Notes: generated from the letters alone by a model not told the origin. Shown: positions 10,021 to 19,172, counted from the stretch's first letter. The stretch: 64,000 nt of DNA from DASXHY01 sp035552155 (GCA_035552155.1 DASZLX010000015.1:1-64000); one strand, 5' to 3'. Numbers and translations are program-made.

Positions 10021-10575
10021 TTATTTGTTGTCGGCTTGAAGCTTCAATCTTACCGCCGTATCGAGGCCGGCGGAGAATTTGCGGATTGTTTTTTTGACGC
10101 CGGGAGCGGGCTCGTAAATATATTGGGCCGCCGGGTAGCCCATCAGGATCACGTAATCGAATTGTTTCACCTTCTGCCTTTTGGGGATATCCGTCAGGAA
10201 CACCAGGCCGATGGAGGGGGTGCCCGGCTCGTTAAGTTCCAGCACCGCGGGATTTCGGTGCGCCGGCACGGTGCCGGGCACGACCCACGATTCGGTCAGG
10301 GGCGGCCGCAAAAGATCGGTATAGCCGCTGTCAACCACGAGCCCATCGGGGAAAACCTGAAGGACTTTGCCGCAGATGAGGCGGCGGCCCTGGATGCAAT
10401 CCTTTCGCATCTGCTCGGAGCGCACGGCGGCAACGGCGGCGGGCGCGGGCGGAGCCGGGGCGGCTGCGGTTTCGGGGTGCGCGACTGCTTGCGTGCGAAC
10501 GCTGGGGTGTTCGTGCGCACACCCGGTTAATACGGCGACGGACAACAATAACGGCTTAAGCTGGGCTGATTTCAT
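10021..10575 (-). CDS. Uncharacterised lipoprotein
   Basis: 184 aa from the ATG at 10575. The N-terminus MKSAQLKPLLLSVAVLTGC contains a lipobox (LTGC), so the protein is probably lipidated at Cys19 and anchored in the envelope. After an Ala/Pro-rich linker (about residues 35-60) comes a compact, probably beta-rich domain (about 70-184) containing GKVLQVFPDGLVVDSGY and a long hydrophilic C-terminus. I do not recognise the family. It is convergent with the giant gene and divergent from the sugar transporter, so context does not reveal its role. Confidence 0.72.
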   Translation of the reverse strand: MKSAQLKPLLLSVAVLTGCAHEHPSVRTQAVAHPETAAAPAPPAPAAVAAVRSEQMRKDCIQGRRLICGKVLQVFPDGLVVDSGYTDLLRPPLTESWVVPGTVPAHRNPAVLELNEPGTPSIGLVFLTDIPKRQKVKQFDYVILMGYPAAQYIYEPAPGVKKTIRKFSAGLDTAVRLKLQADNK

Positions 10576-10691
10576 GTGTGGCGGACTGGTTTGGAATAAA
10601 GGTGCAAAACAGGGAACCGTCAATATTTTTAAATTCGCACTCCTTTTCGTCACATCCAGCCTATCATTCAGACGCGCCCTTTCCAAAACTC

Positions 10692-10730
10692 TTGACGCCG
10701 CGTTTTAAAAGATACTAATGTATAGACAAA
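10692..10730 (+). promoter_or_regulatory. Promoter and GntR-type operator of the sugar transporter
   Basis: TTGACG (10692-10697), an 18-nt spacer and TAATGT (10716-10721) form a plausible sigma-70 promoter. The box AATGTATAGACAAA (10717-10730) overlaps the -10 region. The same 14-mer recurs exactly upstream of the LamG gene at 16564, and a two-mismatch, more symmetric version lies in front of the first GntR gene. Binding by the GntR/UTRA regulators encoded next door is inferred. Confidence 0.6.
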
Positions 10731-10746
10731 CAAAGAACTGCGCTTC

Positions 10747-12144
10747 ATGACACCCTCATCCGTCGAATCACATCCCTCCGCGGCAAAATCCTGCTCGATT
10801 CGCGGACCCATGCTGGTGTTGGTGGCGTGCGTGGCGCTGGCCGGCGGTTTTCTTTTTGGTTACGACACGGCAGTCATCAACGGCGCGAATCAATTTCTGA
10901 AGGCTTTTTTTCAACTGACGCCGTTCCAGGAGGGGATAGCAGGGGCCAGTGCGATTCTCGGTTGCATTCCGGGCGCGATGTTCGCGGGTTATTTCAGCGA
11001 CCGTTTTGGCCGGCGAAAAGTGTTGTTTGTTTGCGCGATTCTGTACGCGCTTTCGGGGGTATTGTCCGCGGTGCCGAAGACGTTCACGGAATTTCTGCTG
11101 GCGCGGTTTATCAGCGGACTGGGGATTGGGGCGTCTTCGATGATTTGCCCGGTGTATGTGGCGGAATTGGCGCCGGCGGCCTGGCGCGGGCGGTTTGGAT
11201 CGCTCTTTCAATTCGGGATTGTGAGCGGAATTTTCCTGACGTTGTTCATCAATGCCCGAATCCAGGCCTTCGGCGACGCGGCCTGGAATGCCGCCCAGGG
11301 CTGGCGCTGGATGCTCGGGGCGGAAATATTTCCCGCGTTGCTGCTGCTGCTATTGCTTTTTTTCGTGAAGGAAAGCCCGCGCTGGCTGGTGCAGGTGGGG
11401 CGCGAAGGTGAGGCGCGGGATATTCTGGAAAAAATCCACCGCCCGCCGGAGGCCGATGCGGAAATCGCTGCAACCAAGGATGTTCTCAAGCAAAGCGAAG
11501 CGGGATTTTTCGAGCTTCTGGCCAATCCACGTTTCCGCCGGGTGCTGGTGATCGCGGTGCTTTTGATGGCGTTTTCGCAGTTCAGTGGCATCAACGCCAT
11601 CATGTATTACTCGACCAAAATTTTCACCACGGCGGGAGTAGGGGTGAAGGATTCATTCATGGCTTCGGAGGTGGTGGGGTTGGTGAATTTGTTGTTCACG
11701 CTGGTGGCGGTGGCGCTGGTGGACAAGGCGGGGCGAAGAATTCTTTTGCTGGTGGGGTTGGTGGCGCAGGTGATTGCGCTGGGAGCGGTCGGCTGGATGT
11801 TTAAAGCGAACACCGGCGGGATCGCGCTGCTGATTGCCATCCTCGCGTTCATCGGCGCCTTCGCAATGGCTCTGGGCCCGATTCCATGGATACTCTGCTC
11901 GGAAATTTTTCCCACCCGAGTCCGGGGCCGGGCGATGTCGGTGGCGACGTTCACGATTTGGACTTCGTGCTATATCGTGGCGCAGACCTTTCCCATGCTG
12001 AACGACAGCGCCAGAGTGGGGCCGGCGCTGACGTTCTGGATCTATGCAGGGTGCAGCCTAGCGGCGTTGGTATTTGTATTTTTTATGGTACCGGAAACCA
12101 AGGGGCGCAGCCTGGAAGAGATTGAAGCGAGCTTCGCCGAGTGA
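10747..12144 (+). CDS. Sugar-porter MFS transporter (probable hexose/mannose uptake)
   Basis: 465 aa with 12 predicted membrane segments. Sugar-porter signatures are present: GYDTAVINGA in TM1, DRFGRRK in loop 2-3, KESPRW after TM6, FSGINAIMYYS in TM7, DKAGRR in loop 8-9 and PETKG at the C-terminus. The family imports monosaccharides by proton symport or facilitated diffusion. The following genes encode a regulator, a ROK kinase and a mannose-6-phosphate isomerase, so mannose or a related hexose is the likely cargo. A GntR-type operator covers its promoter. Confidence 0.92.
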   Translation: MTPSSVESHPSAAKSCSIRGPMLVLVACVALAGGFLFGYDTAVINGANQFLKAFFQLTPFQEGIAGASAILGCIPGAMFAGYFSDRFGRRKVLFVCAILYALSGVLSAVPKTFTEFLLARFISGLGIGASSMICPVYVAELAPAAWRGRFGSLFQFGIVSGIFLTLFINARIQAFGDAAWNAAQGWRWMLGAEIFPALLLLLLLFFVKESPRWLVQVGREGEARDILEKIHRPPEADAEIAATKDVLKQSEAGFFELLANPRFRRVLVIAVLLMAFSQFSGINAIMYYSTKIFTTAGVGVKDSFMASEVVGLVNLLFTLVAVALVDKAGRRILLLVGLVAQVIALGAVGWMFKANTGGIALLIAILAFIGAFAMALGPIPWILCSEIFPTRVRGRAMSVATFTIWTSCYIVAQTFPMLNDSARVGPALTFWIYAGCSLAALVFVFFMVPETKGRSLEEIEASFAE

Positions 12145-12183
12145 GGGCGGGGTTGAACCGATTTTTGATTCCCACCGTTCTTC

Positions 12184-12214
12184 TTGACAGGTCATATCCA
12201 ATTGTATATACAAA
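12184..12214 (+). promoter_or_regulatory. Promoter with embedded palindromic operator, gntR-ROK-PMI operon
   Basis: TTGACA (12184-12189), a 17-nt spacer and TATACA (12207-12212) match sigma-70 almost perfectly. The palindrome TTGTATATACAA (12202-12213) overlies the -10 element, which fits autorepression. It resembles the known AraR-type GntR operator ATTTGTACGTACAAAT. The -10 ends only 9 nt before the ATG at 12222, so the transcript would be nearly leaderless. Confidence 0.7.
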
Positions 12215-12221
12215 TACACGT

Positions 12222-12956
12222 ATGCTGAATCTTGATCATGGGAGCCCGATTCCCTTGCGGGCGCAGGTGGAAACATTACTGCGGGAGATGGTTTTGCAGC
12301 CGGAATATCAGAAGGGCGGGTTGCTGCCGGACGAAATGGCGCTGGCGGCGCAGTTGGGAGTGAGCCGCGGAACGGTTCGTTCCGGGATTAGTAAGCTGGT
12401 TTTTGAAGGAGTACTGGATCGGAAAGCAGGCGTTGGCACGCGGGTTTCGAATCGTCACCTGGAATCCGGCATCAGCGCGTGGCGCAGTTTCACCCGCGAA
12501 ATGGCTTCCAAGGGCATCACGGTTGAGAATTTTCGTTTGGATTATCGCTCAGCCAAGGCGGGAGTGGACGCCATGCGTACGTTGCATCTGGACGAGGGAA
12601 CTTTAATTTGGCGGTTGGACCGCGTGCGCGGCTGGGATGGCAAGCCGGTGCTGCAAAGCACCTCCTGGTTTCATCCGCGTATTGGGCTGAAGGGCAATGA
12701 AGACACGTCGAAGCCGGTTTATGAAATGATCGAGGGTGCGACGGGCGTGCGACCCAGCTTCGCGCGCGAGGAATTTTCCGCGGTGGCGGCGGATTTGCGG
12801 CTGGCGCGGTTGCTGGACGTGCGCCGGGGGACTTCGCTGCTGCTGCGGCGGCACACGGTTTTTGACCAGGGCAGCCGGCCGTTTGAATACGCGGAGGTGC
12901 ATTATGTCAGTTCGCGTTTTGCCTTAACCCTGGAAATGCGCCGAGGTGAGGCATGA
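12222..12956 (+). CDS. GntR-family regulator with UTRA domain (copy 1)
   Basis: 244 aa from the ATG at 12222 (MLNLDHGSPIPLRAQVE). The N-terminal winged helix-turn-helix (about 10-75) contains LAAQLGVSRGTVRSGISKLV. The C-terminal UTRA/HutC-like ligand domain (about 90-240) ends with a VFDQGSRPFEYAEVHYVSSRF stretch typical of the family. It would repress in the absence of a sugar or sugar phosphate. It overlaps the ROK kinase by 4 nt (ATGA) and is strikingly similar to the regulator at 15747-16481. Its own promoter carries a palindromic operator. Confidence 0.93.
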   Translation: MLNLDHGSPIPLRAQVETLLREMVLQPEYQKGGLLPDEMALAAQLGVSRGTVRSGISKLVFEGVLDRKAGVGTRVSNRHLESGISAWRSFTREMASKGITVENFRLDYRSAKAGVDAMRTLHLDEGTLIWRLDRVRGWDGKPVLQSTSWFHPRIGLKGNEDTSKPVYEMIEGATGVRPSFAREEFSAVAADLRLARLLDVRRGTSLLLRRHTVFDQGSRPFEYAEVHYVSSRFALTLEMRRGEA

Positions 12957-13903
12957 TTTCGCTGGCGGCGGATTTCGGCGGGACGCGCATCAAGCTCGGC
13001 GTGGTGCGCGACGCAACGGTGATGGCGCAAAGCGTGATTGCCGCCGAATCAGGGCGCCATTTGACGGAGCGGCTGGAAGCAGTGGCGGCTGGTTTGGAAA
13101 AACTTTGCGAACAGGCGGGAATCGCGCCCGCCGAATGCGACGGCGTGGGGTTTTCGTACCCGAGCATCATCGACCGCCGCAACGCGCGGATTTTGGATCA
13201 TTTTGGAAAGTTTGGCGATGCCTCGGCCATTGATTTGCGCGGCTGGGCGGAGCAACGGCTTCATTTGCCGCTCGCCATTGATAACGACGCGCGCATGGCG
13301 TTAATCGGCGAATGGCGCTATGGCGCGGGGAGGGGCTCGGACAATTGCGCAATCATCACGCTCGGCACGGGCATCGGGGTCTCGGCGGTGATTGAGGGAC
13401 AGGTATTGCGCGGGGTGCACGGCCAGGCGGGAATCCTGGGGGGCCACACGACGCTGCGGACGGAGGGCGGGACTTGCGTGTGCGGCAATGTTGGCTGCGC
13501 GGAACTGCTGGCGTCCACTTCGGTGATCGACCGGCTGGCGCGCGAGCATCCTCTTTTCGCGGGCAGCGCTTTGGCGAAGCGGGAGACCATCGATTACGCG
13601 CAGATTTTTCATTGTGCGTCAGCCGGTGATGAATGCGCGCTGTCATTGAGGAATCGCAGCCTGGAAACCTGGGCGGCCCTCGCCGTGAATCTGATTCATG
13701 TTTTTGATCCCGAGTTGATCATTTTTGGCGGCGGCCTCATGGGCAGCGCGGACGAAATTATTTCTTTTGTGCGGGATTATATATCGCGCCACGCGCATAC
13801 GCCGTGGGGCCAGGTGAAAGTGGCAGCTTCGGAACTGGGCGATCGCGCGGCGCTCCTGGCGTGCGAGTGGCTGGTGCATGAAGATGTGGAGAAGGTGAAT
13901 TGA
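12953..13903 (+). CDS. ROK-family sugar kinase (probable manno/glucokinase)
   Basis: 316 aa. The N-terminal phosphate-binding motif DFGGTRIKLG is followed by IDNDARMALIGEW with the catalytic Asp. The ROK zinc site is complete: H165 and C175, C177, C182 in CVCGNVGC. No N-terminal DNA-binding domain is present, so this is a kinase rather than a NagC-type repressor. It is translationally coupled to gntR upstream and to the isomerase downstream (1-nt gap), which points to cytoplasmic phosphorylation of mannose or a similar hexose to the 6-phosphate. Confidence 0.9.
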   Translation: MISLAADFGGTRIKLGVVRDATVMAQSVIAAESGRHLTERLEAVAAGLEKLCEQAGIAPAECDGVGFSYPSIIDRRNARILDHFGKFGDASAIDLRGWAEQRLHLPLAIDNDARMALIGEWRYGAGRGSDNCAIITLGTGIGVSAVIEGQVLRGVHGQAGILGGHTTLRTEGGTCVCGNVGCAELLASTSVIDRLAREHPLFAGSALAKRETIDYAQIFHCASAGDECALSLRNRSLETWAALAVNLIHVFDPELIIFGGGLMGSADEIISFVRDYISRHAHTPWGQVKVAASELGDRAALLACEWLVHEDVEKVN

Positions 13904-13904
13904 G

Positions 13905-15743
13905 ATGAGCAGATCGAACTACGATAAGTTTCCGAAAATCAGTGTGCCGAATTCCGGCGGCAAATGCGTGGCCGGCTGGCAGGATTGCGCCGCGCGATTG
14001 AACGCCGCCATCAGCCGGAGGAATGCGCAGCGCACGGTGCTGGTGGTCGAATGTTACCCGGGCGTCAATGAGGCTGAAATCATCGGCGAACTAACGGCGC
14101 GCCTGAAACCCGCGCTCGTGGTGCGGCCGGGCGAGGCCATGCTGGAAAGCGCGGCCATCGAAACGTTGGTGGCTCCGTTTCTCGGAGGCAACGATCCGGT
14201 GTTCGGATTTCTCAGCGGCCTGACCCTGCCGCAGTTTTTTGACCGGAAGAAGATCGAGCTTCTTCGCTCGCAACTGGCCGCCGCGAAGACCGGCTTGATT
14301 TTAGTCGTCGGCTGCGGTGCGAGGTTTTTAACGGACGGCGATATTTTGATGTATGCGGATTTGCCGCGTTGGGAGGCGCAGAATCGTTTTCGTCGAAATG
14401 AAACCGCCAACCTGGGAGCGGACAATCGGCTCAGCGCTGCCAGTGCCCAATATAAGAGGGCATTCTTTGTTGATTGGCGCGTGGCGGACCGGTGGAAGCG
14501 GCAGTTGATGCACGTTTGGGATTTCGTGCTGGATACGACGAAGGCAAATGAGCCGAGGCTCGCCGAGGGCGAGGCGGTGCGCGACGCGCTACGACACGCG
14601 GTGACGCGGCCATTCCGCGTGGTGCCGTTCTTTGATCCCGCGCCGTGGGGCGGCCAATGGATGCGAAAGACGTGCGATTTGGATGGCGCAGCGCCGAACT
14701 ACGGCTGGTGCTTCGATTGTGTGCCGGAGGAGAACAGCCTGTTGCTGGAATTCGGCAATGTGACGATGGAAATTCCTTCCATCAACGTGGTTTTCTTCCA
14801 GCCGCGAGAGCTGCTGGGCGAATCCGTTCACGCTCGATTCGGCGATGAATTTCCCATCCGGTTCGATTTCCTGGATACCATGGGCGGAGGAAATCTTTCG
14901 TTCCAGGTGCATCCATTGACCGAATATATCCAGCATCATTTCGGCATGCACTACACCCAGGATGAGAGCTATTATATGCTCGAGGCCGGGCCGGCGGCGC
15001 ATGTGTTTTTGGGCCTTCGGGAAAAGGTGGATCGCCAGGCGATGATTCAGGACCTGAGGAAAGCGCAGGCCGGCGGCTTTGAATTTCCGGCCGATAAATA
15101 CGTGAATCGTTTTCCCGCGCGGAAGCACGATCATTTTTTAATTCCCGCCGGAACGGTGCATTGCTCGGGGGCGGATTCGATGGTTCTGGAGATCAGCGCG
15201 ACGCCGTACATTTTCACGTTCAAAATGTGGGACTGGGGCCGCCTCGGCCTGGATGGAAAACCGCGGCCGATTCATCTGGATCACGGGATTGCCAACATCC
15301 AATGGGACCGCGACGCGGACTGGACCCGGAAAAACCTGGTGAACCGTTTTTCACCGCTGGGTTCCGGCGACGGCTGGCGCGAAGAGCGCACGGGATTGCA
15401 CGAGCGCGAATTTATCGAGACGCGGCGCCATTGGTTTACGAAAGCGGTTCCGCATCACACGCACGGCGGAGTGAACGTGTTGAACCTGGTGGAAGGAACC
15501 GAAGCGGTGGTGGAATCGGTGGAGGGGCGGTTCGAGCCGTTTGTGATCCGCTACGCGGAGACATTCATTGTGCCGGCGGCAGTGGGTCCGTACACGATCC
15601 GCCCGCTCGGCACAGCGGCGAATCCATTGGGAACACTGAAAGCGTATGTCCGGGAATCCGCGGTGATTGCTCCGTTGAGAACGTCGGTCGCGCATAACAC
15701 GGCCTCTGTGTCGGCAAAAACAAATCTGCAGCCGGTGAGCTGA
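13905..15743 (+). CDS. manA: Class I mannose-6-phosphate isomerase, long form
   Basis: 612 aa. The C-terminal two thirds form a cupin-type PMI: GGNLSFQVHP and HDHFLIPAGTVHCSG carry the zinc-binding Gln, His and Glu/His residues, and PNYGWCFDCVPEENS is conserved in this long form. The first 210 residues are a kinase-like domain (RTVLVVECYPGVNE, LLRSQL, RWEAQNRFRR) found in long bacterial PMIs; its P-loop is degenerate. The enzyme interconverts mannose-6-P and fructose-6-P. It is the last gene of the gntR-ROK-PMI operon and ends 3 nt from the convergent second GntR gene. Confidence 0.92.
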   Translation: MSRSNYDKFPKISVPNSGGKCVAGWQDCAARLNAAISRRNAQRTVLVVECYPGVNEAEIIGELTARLKPALVVRPGEAMLESAAIETLVAPFLGGNDPVFGFLSGLTLPQFFDRKKIELLRSQLAAAKTGLILVVGCGARFLTDGDILMYADLPRWEAQNRFRRNETANLGADNRLSAASAQYKRAFFVDWRVADRWKRQLMHVWDFVLDTTKANEPRLAEGEAVRDALRHAVTRPFRVVPFFDPAPWGGQWMRKTCDLDGAAPNYGWCFDCVPEENSLLLEFGNVTMEIPSINVVFFQPRELLGESVHARFGDEFPIRFDFLDTMGGGNLSFQVHPLTEYIQHHFGMHYTQDESYYMLEAGPAAHVFLGLREKVDRQAMIQDLRKAQAGGFEFPADKYVNRFPARKHDHFLIPAGTVHCSGADSMVLEISATPYIFTFKMWDWGRLGLDGKPRPIHLDHGIANIQWDRDADWTRKNLVNRFSPLGSGDGWREERTGLHEREFIETRRHWFTKAVPHHTHGGVNVLNLVEGTEAVVESVEGRFEPFVIRYAETFIVPAAVGPYTIRPLGTAANPLGTLKAYVRESAVIAPLRTSVAHNTASVSAKTNLQPVS

Positions 15744-15746
15744 ACT

Positions 15747-16481
15747 TCAGGAATCGCCCCGCCGCATATTAAGCGTGAGCGCGAAACGAGAGCTGACGTA
15801 ATGAACTTCGGCAAATTCAAAAGGACGATTGCCCTGGTCAAAAACGGTGTGACGCCGCAGGAGCAGGGGCGTGCCGCGGGCAACCTCGAGGAGCTTCGCC
15901 AGGCGCGCGTCGGCGCCGACAGCGAGGAATTCCTCCCGCGCGTTTTTCGGGCGGACGCCGGTGGCCTTTTCAATCATTTCATACAAGGGACGGGCCGTGT
16001 CCTCGGTGCCCTTCAAGGCCACGCGCGGATGGAACCACGAAGTGCTTTGGAGGACGGGTTTGCCGTCCCAGCCGCGGACGCGGTCGAGGCACCACATCGG
16101 AGTTTCCGGATCGACATTCAGGGCGCGCGCGGCATCCGCGGAGGCTTCGACCTGGCGGTAATCCAGACGGAAGTTTTTCACGGTGATGCCCTTGGAAGCC
16201 ATTTCGCGGGTGAAACTACGCCAGGCGGTGATGCCCGATTCCAGGTGCCGGGAAGAAACACGGGTGCCAACGCCGGCTTTGCGTTCCAGGACGCCTTCGA
16301 AAACCAGTTTGCCGATTCCGGAACGGACCGTGCCGCGGCTGACACCGAGCTGCGCCGCGAGAGCGACTTCGTCGGGGAGCAGGGCGCCTTTTTGATAATC
16401 AGGCAGGAGCACAAGCTCCCGCAAGAGTTGCTCGACCTGGGCGCGCAGGGGAATCGGGCTATCGTGATCAATCCGTAACAT
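15747..16481 (-). CDS. GntR-family regulator with UTRA domain (copy 2)
   Basis: 244 aa from the ATG at 16481 (MLRIDHDSPIPLRAQVE), the same length as copy 1 and collinear with it without gaps. The helix-turn-helix LAAQLGVSRGTVRSGIGKLV is nearly identical to copy 1, so both probably bind the same box. Differences concentrate in the UTRA domain (for example RQVEASADAARALNVDPETPMW), so the ligand could differ. It is convergent with the PMI gene and divergent from the LamG gene; the shared gap 16482-16629 holds the operator box at 16564. Confidence 0.93.
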   Translation of the reverse strand: MLRIDHDSPIPLRAQVEQLLRELVLLPDYQKGALLPDEVALAAQLGVSRGTVRSGIGKLVFEGVLERKAGVGTRVSSRHLESGITAWRSFTREMASKGITVKNFRLDYRQVEASADAARALNVDPETPMWCLDRVRGWDGKPVLQSTSWFHPRVALKGTEDTARPLYEMIEKATGVRPKNAREEFLAVGADARLAKLLEVARGTPLLLRRHTVFDQGNRPFEFAEVHYVSSRFALTLNMRRGDS

Positions 16482-16536
16482 GGCAGGGCAGAGTAAGCGT
16501 TGAAGGCAGCAGGGGGTCAAGTTTCGAAAAAAACCA

Positions 16537-16577
16537 TTGACAAGGTTTTTGTTAGTTGTAATAAATGTATAGACAAA
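16537..16577 (+). promoter_or_regulatory. Promoter and GntR-type operator of the LamG gene (divergent gap)
   Basis: TTGACA (16537-16542), a 16-nt spacer and TAATAA (16559-16564) form a promoter for the gene at 16630. AATGTATAGACAAA (16564-16577) begins at the end of the -10 element and is identical to the box upstream of the transporter. Because the gap is divergent, the same site could also control gntR copy 2. Confidence 0.6.
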
Positions 16578-16629
16578 GTCTGAACCCGAACCAACCCACG
16601 CTTAAGAGTCCTTCAATCATCCCTAAACT

Positions 16630-19158
16630 ATGAAAACCCGATTAGTTGCCCTTTCCCGATCCTGGTGTGGCCTGGCCGCGATGGGGCTCGCGCTTTTGGC
16701 GGCACGTGAAGCCCGCGCCCTGGATCCCATCGATCCGACCGGCGCCGTTTACACCGGTATCACCAACAGCAGCCAGTTTTCCACGGGCTTTGTGGCCACG
16801 AACTTGTTCTCGCAGAATATGACCGGAGTGGCCGTCGGCCAGACTTTTGGCGGCTCGGAATGGGCGCGTTCGGGCTCCGGCTCGGCCTACGTGGCTTTTC
16901 AGGTGGACCAATCCTACGACGTGGGTTCGGTTTTTTGGGCGCAACGCAACGGCTCGACGACCGGCGACAACATGCAGGTCATGAGCATTTGGACGAGCGA
17001 CACCACGCCGTTCACTGCCGCGGATCCCGGAGTGCCACCGGCGGACGTAGTGCCGCTGCAAGCGAACGTCGGTGCGTCGGTTTGGCGCGAGTATTCCCTG
17101 ACAAATCTTATCAGGGGCAAATACTTTTTGCTATACCTCCAGCAAACCCCGCCAGTTGCAGGCAGCAACCCGGGCGGCAATGAAATGCGTTTGGGCCTTA
17201 ACCCGACGGCCACACCTCCCACCGTGAGCGAAACTCCCGAAAGCAAAACGATTTATACCGGCGGCTCGGTCACTTTCGAATCCGCCGCGGTCGGAACGAT
17301 CCCCATCACCAACCAATGGTATCGTGACACGACGCCGCTGCAGGATGACGGCCGGATTTCCGGCTTTACCTCTACGCGCGTCACGATCTCGCAACTCTCG
17401 GCGGGAGATGTGGGTGGCTATTCGATGGCGGCGACCAACGCGTTTGGCGGGACGCAAAGCACGGCGGCAACCCTCACGCTGATAGACCCTCCCGCTTCCG
17501 GCTACAAAGCGGCAGTGATGTCCGGGAATCCGCCAGTGGGCTATTGGGAACTGGACGAAACCGCCGGCCCGACGGCGTTTGATTATGCCGGGGGCCACAA
17601 CGGCACTTATGGAGCCGAGTCGACTATCGCTGCGGCCGGTCCGCAATCGCCGGAGGAGGTGGGTTTTAGCAGCACGAACGCGGGTGTGGGAACAGCGGCC
17701 TTCACGATTGATTCCGCCGTGGCATTGCCGCCTTTGAATCTGAGCACCAACAATACCGTGACGATGACTGCGTGGGTGAAGCCATCGGGGGCGCAACAAG
17801 CTTATGCCGGGCTGGTATTCAGCCGTTCGGCGGGGACGATTGCCGGATTGAGTTATGATTCCACCGGCAAAAAGCTCGCGTATGAATGGGCGGGCAACCG
17901 GGTCAGTTTTGATTCCGGAATCACGCTGGCGGACGGGGTGTGGCACTTCCTGGCGCTGGTCGTGACTCCCACGAATGCGACGCTTTATTCCGGGACGAAC
18001 CATTCGATTCGCACCGCAGTGGACATGTTGGCGGAGCCGGTTCAAACCTTCGCGGGAACGACGATGATCGGCCTGGACGTCAGCGCCGGTGAAGCGGCCC
18101 GCACGTTCAACGGCACAATTGACGAGGTGGCGATTTATAATCGGGCGTTGTCCAGCGGTGACATCAATACGTTATATGCGGCCGGGGTCGGCAACATCTT
18201 TCCGCTGCCGGTGGACATCACATTGCAACCGACCAATCAATCTTTGTTCTTCGGAGAAAGCCTGACGTTGACGACGGCGGTGTCGGGCGCCAATCCGGTG
18301 ACCAATCAATGGTACAAGGACGATGTCGCAATCCCGGGCGCGACGAACGTGACGTTCGTGAACCCCGGCGTGCGGCCTTCGGACGCGGGTAATTATTATC
18401 TGGTGGCGGCCAACGTGGCCGGCGCGGAGACCAGCAGCGTGGCGCAGGTGACCGTGGCCTCGACGTTTCTGCGAATACTGGACCCGAAAGGTTCGGGAAA
18501 TGTTTATGGAAATATCATCGCCAGCAGTGTTTTTGGAAACAATCTCGCGACCTGGGGCCCGACCAACCTCTTCAAGACGGATGTGAGCGCGCTTCCAATC
18601 GGGGCGACGATGACTACCGAGGGCAGCGGCAAGGAATGGGCGAAGTCCGGCAGCGGTGATGCCTGGGTGTCCTTCCAGGTGGACCAATCGTATCCGGTGG
18701 GGGCGGTGTATTGGTCGCAACGGGCTGGTTCCGGAACCGGTGACAACATGCAGAGCCTGAGCATCTGGTCCAGCGACACGACGCCATTCCCCGCGTCCGA
18801 CCCCGGCACGGCCGCGCCCGACGCGGTGGCCCTGACCCCGAATTCTGGCAACCCGGTATGGGTGCGCTACATATTGCCGGTTCCGATCACGGGCCGTTAC
18901 TTCCTGTTGCATTTGCAGCAGACGACCGTTACGGGAAACCCCGGCGGTTCGGAATTCCGGTTGGCGGTGACATCTCCGCCGCCGCTCAGCGTGACCCGGT
19001 CAGGAACGTTGCCGGTTTTGAACTGGCCGGTCTACGGCGATCTGCTACAAGCGGATGACCTGCTGGGTCCGTGGGTATCCGCCGTGGGTGTCACCAATGG
19101 GGTGCCCTTTGCGCCGACGGGCGACAAGCGGTTTTTCCGAGTGCAATTCAGTGATTGA
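16630..19158 (+). CDS. Secreted LamG/Ig-like protein with duplicated terminal domain
   Basis: 842 aa with a signal peptide (hydrophobic core about residues 13-25, cut near AREARA-LDP). Order: domain A (about 32-195), Ig-like (196-285), LamG/concanavalin-like (about 290-515, with GYWELDE and GTIDEVAIYNRALS), Ig-like (520-610), a second copy of domain A (612-775), and a C-terminal module ending KRFFRVQFSD. The A copies share GDNMQ, SIWSSDTTPF and GRYFLLHLQQT, so they are an internal duplication. No catalytic motif was recognised; surface carbohydrate binding is likely. Its promoter carries the same box as the mannose transporter. Confidence 0.85.
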   Translation: MKTRLVALSRSWCGLAAMGLALLAAREARALDPIDPTGAVYTGITNSSQFSTGFVATNLFSQNMTGVAVGQTFGGSEWARSGSGSAYVAFQVDQSYDVGSVFWAQRNGSTTGDNMQVMSIWTSDTTPFTAADPGVPPADVVPLQANVGASVWREYSLTNLIRGKYFLLYLQQTPPVAGSNPGGNEMRLGLNPTATPPTVSETPESKTIYTGGSVTFESAAVGTIPITNQWYRDTTPLQDDGRISGFTSTRVTISQLSAGDVGGYSMAATNAFGGTQSTAATLTLIDPPASGYKAAVMSGNPPVGYWELDETAGPTAFDYAGGHNGTYGAESTIAAAGPQSPEEVGFSSTNAGVGTAAFTIDSAVALPPLNLSTNNTVTMTAWVKPSGAQQAYAGLVFSRSAGTIAGLSYDSTGKKLAYEWAGNRVSFDSGITLADGVWHFLALVVTPTNATLYSGTNHSIRTAVDMLAEPVQTFAGTTMIGLDVSAGEAARTFNGTIDEVAIYNRALSSGDINTLYAAGVGNIFPLPVDITLQPTNQSLFFGESLTLTTAVSGANPVTNQWYKDDVAIPGATNVTFVNPGVRPSDAGNYYLVAANVAGAETSSVAQVTVASTFLRILDPKGSGNVYGNIIASSVFGNNLATWGPTNLFKTDVSALPIGATMTTEGSGKEWAKSGSGDAWVSFQVDQSYPVGAVYWSQRAGSGTGDNMQSLSIWSSDTTPFPASDPGTAAPDAVALTPNSGNPVWVRYILPVPITGRYFLLHLQQTTVTGNPGGSEFRLAVTSPPPLSVTRSGTLPVLNWPVYGDLLQADDLLGPWVSAVGVTNGVPFAPTGDKRFFRVQFSD

Positions 19159-19172
19159 AGAATGAATTGATG

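Noticed and set aside
12440..12456. TGGCACG inside gntR copy 1 as a further sigma-54 site
   Set aside because: GG-N10-GC spacing is not met in a convincing way, it is inside a coding region and no upstream palindrome is near.
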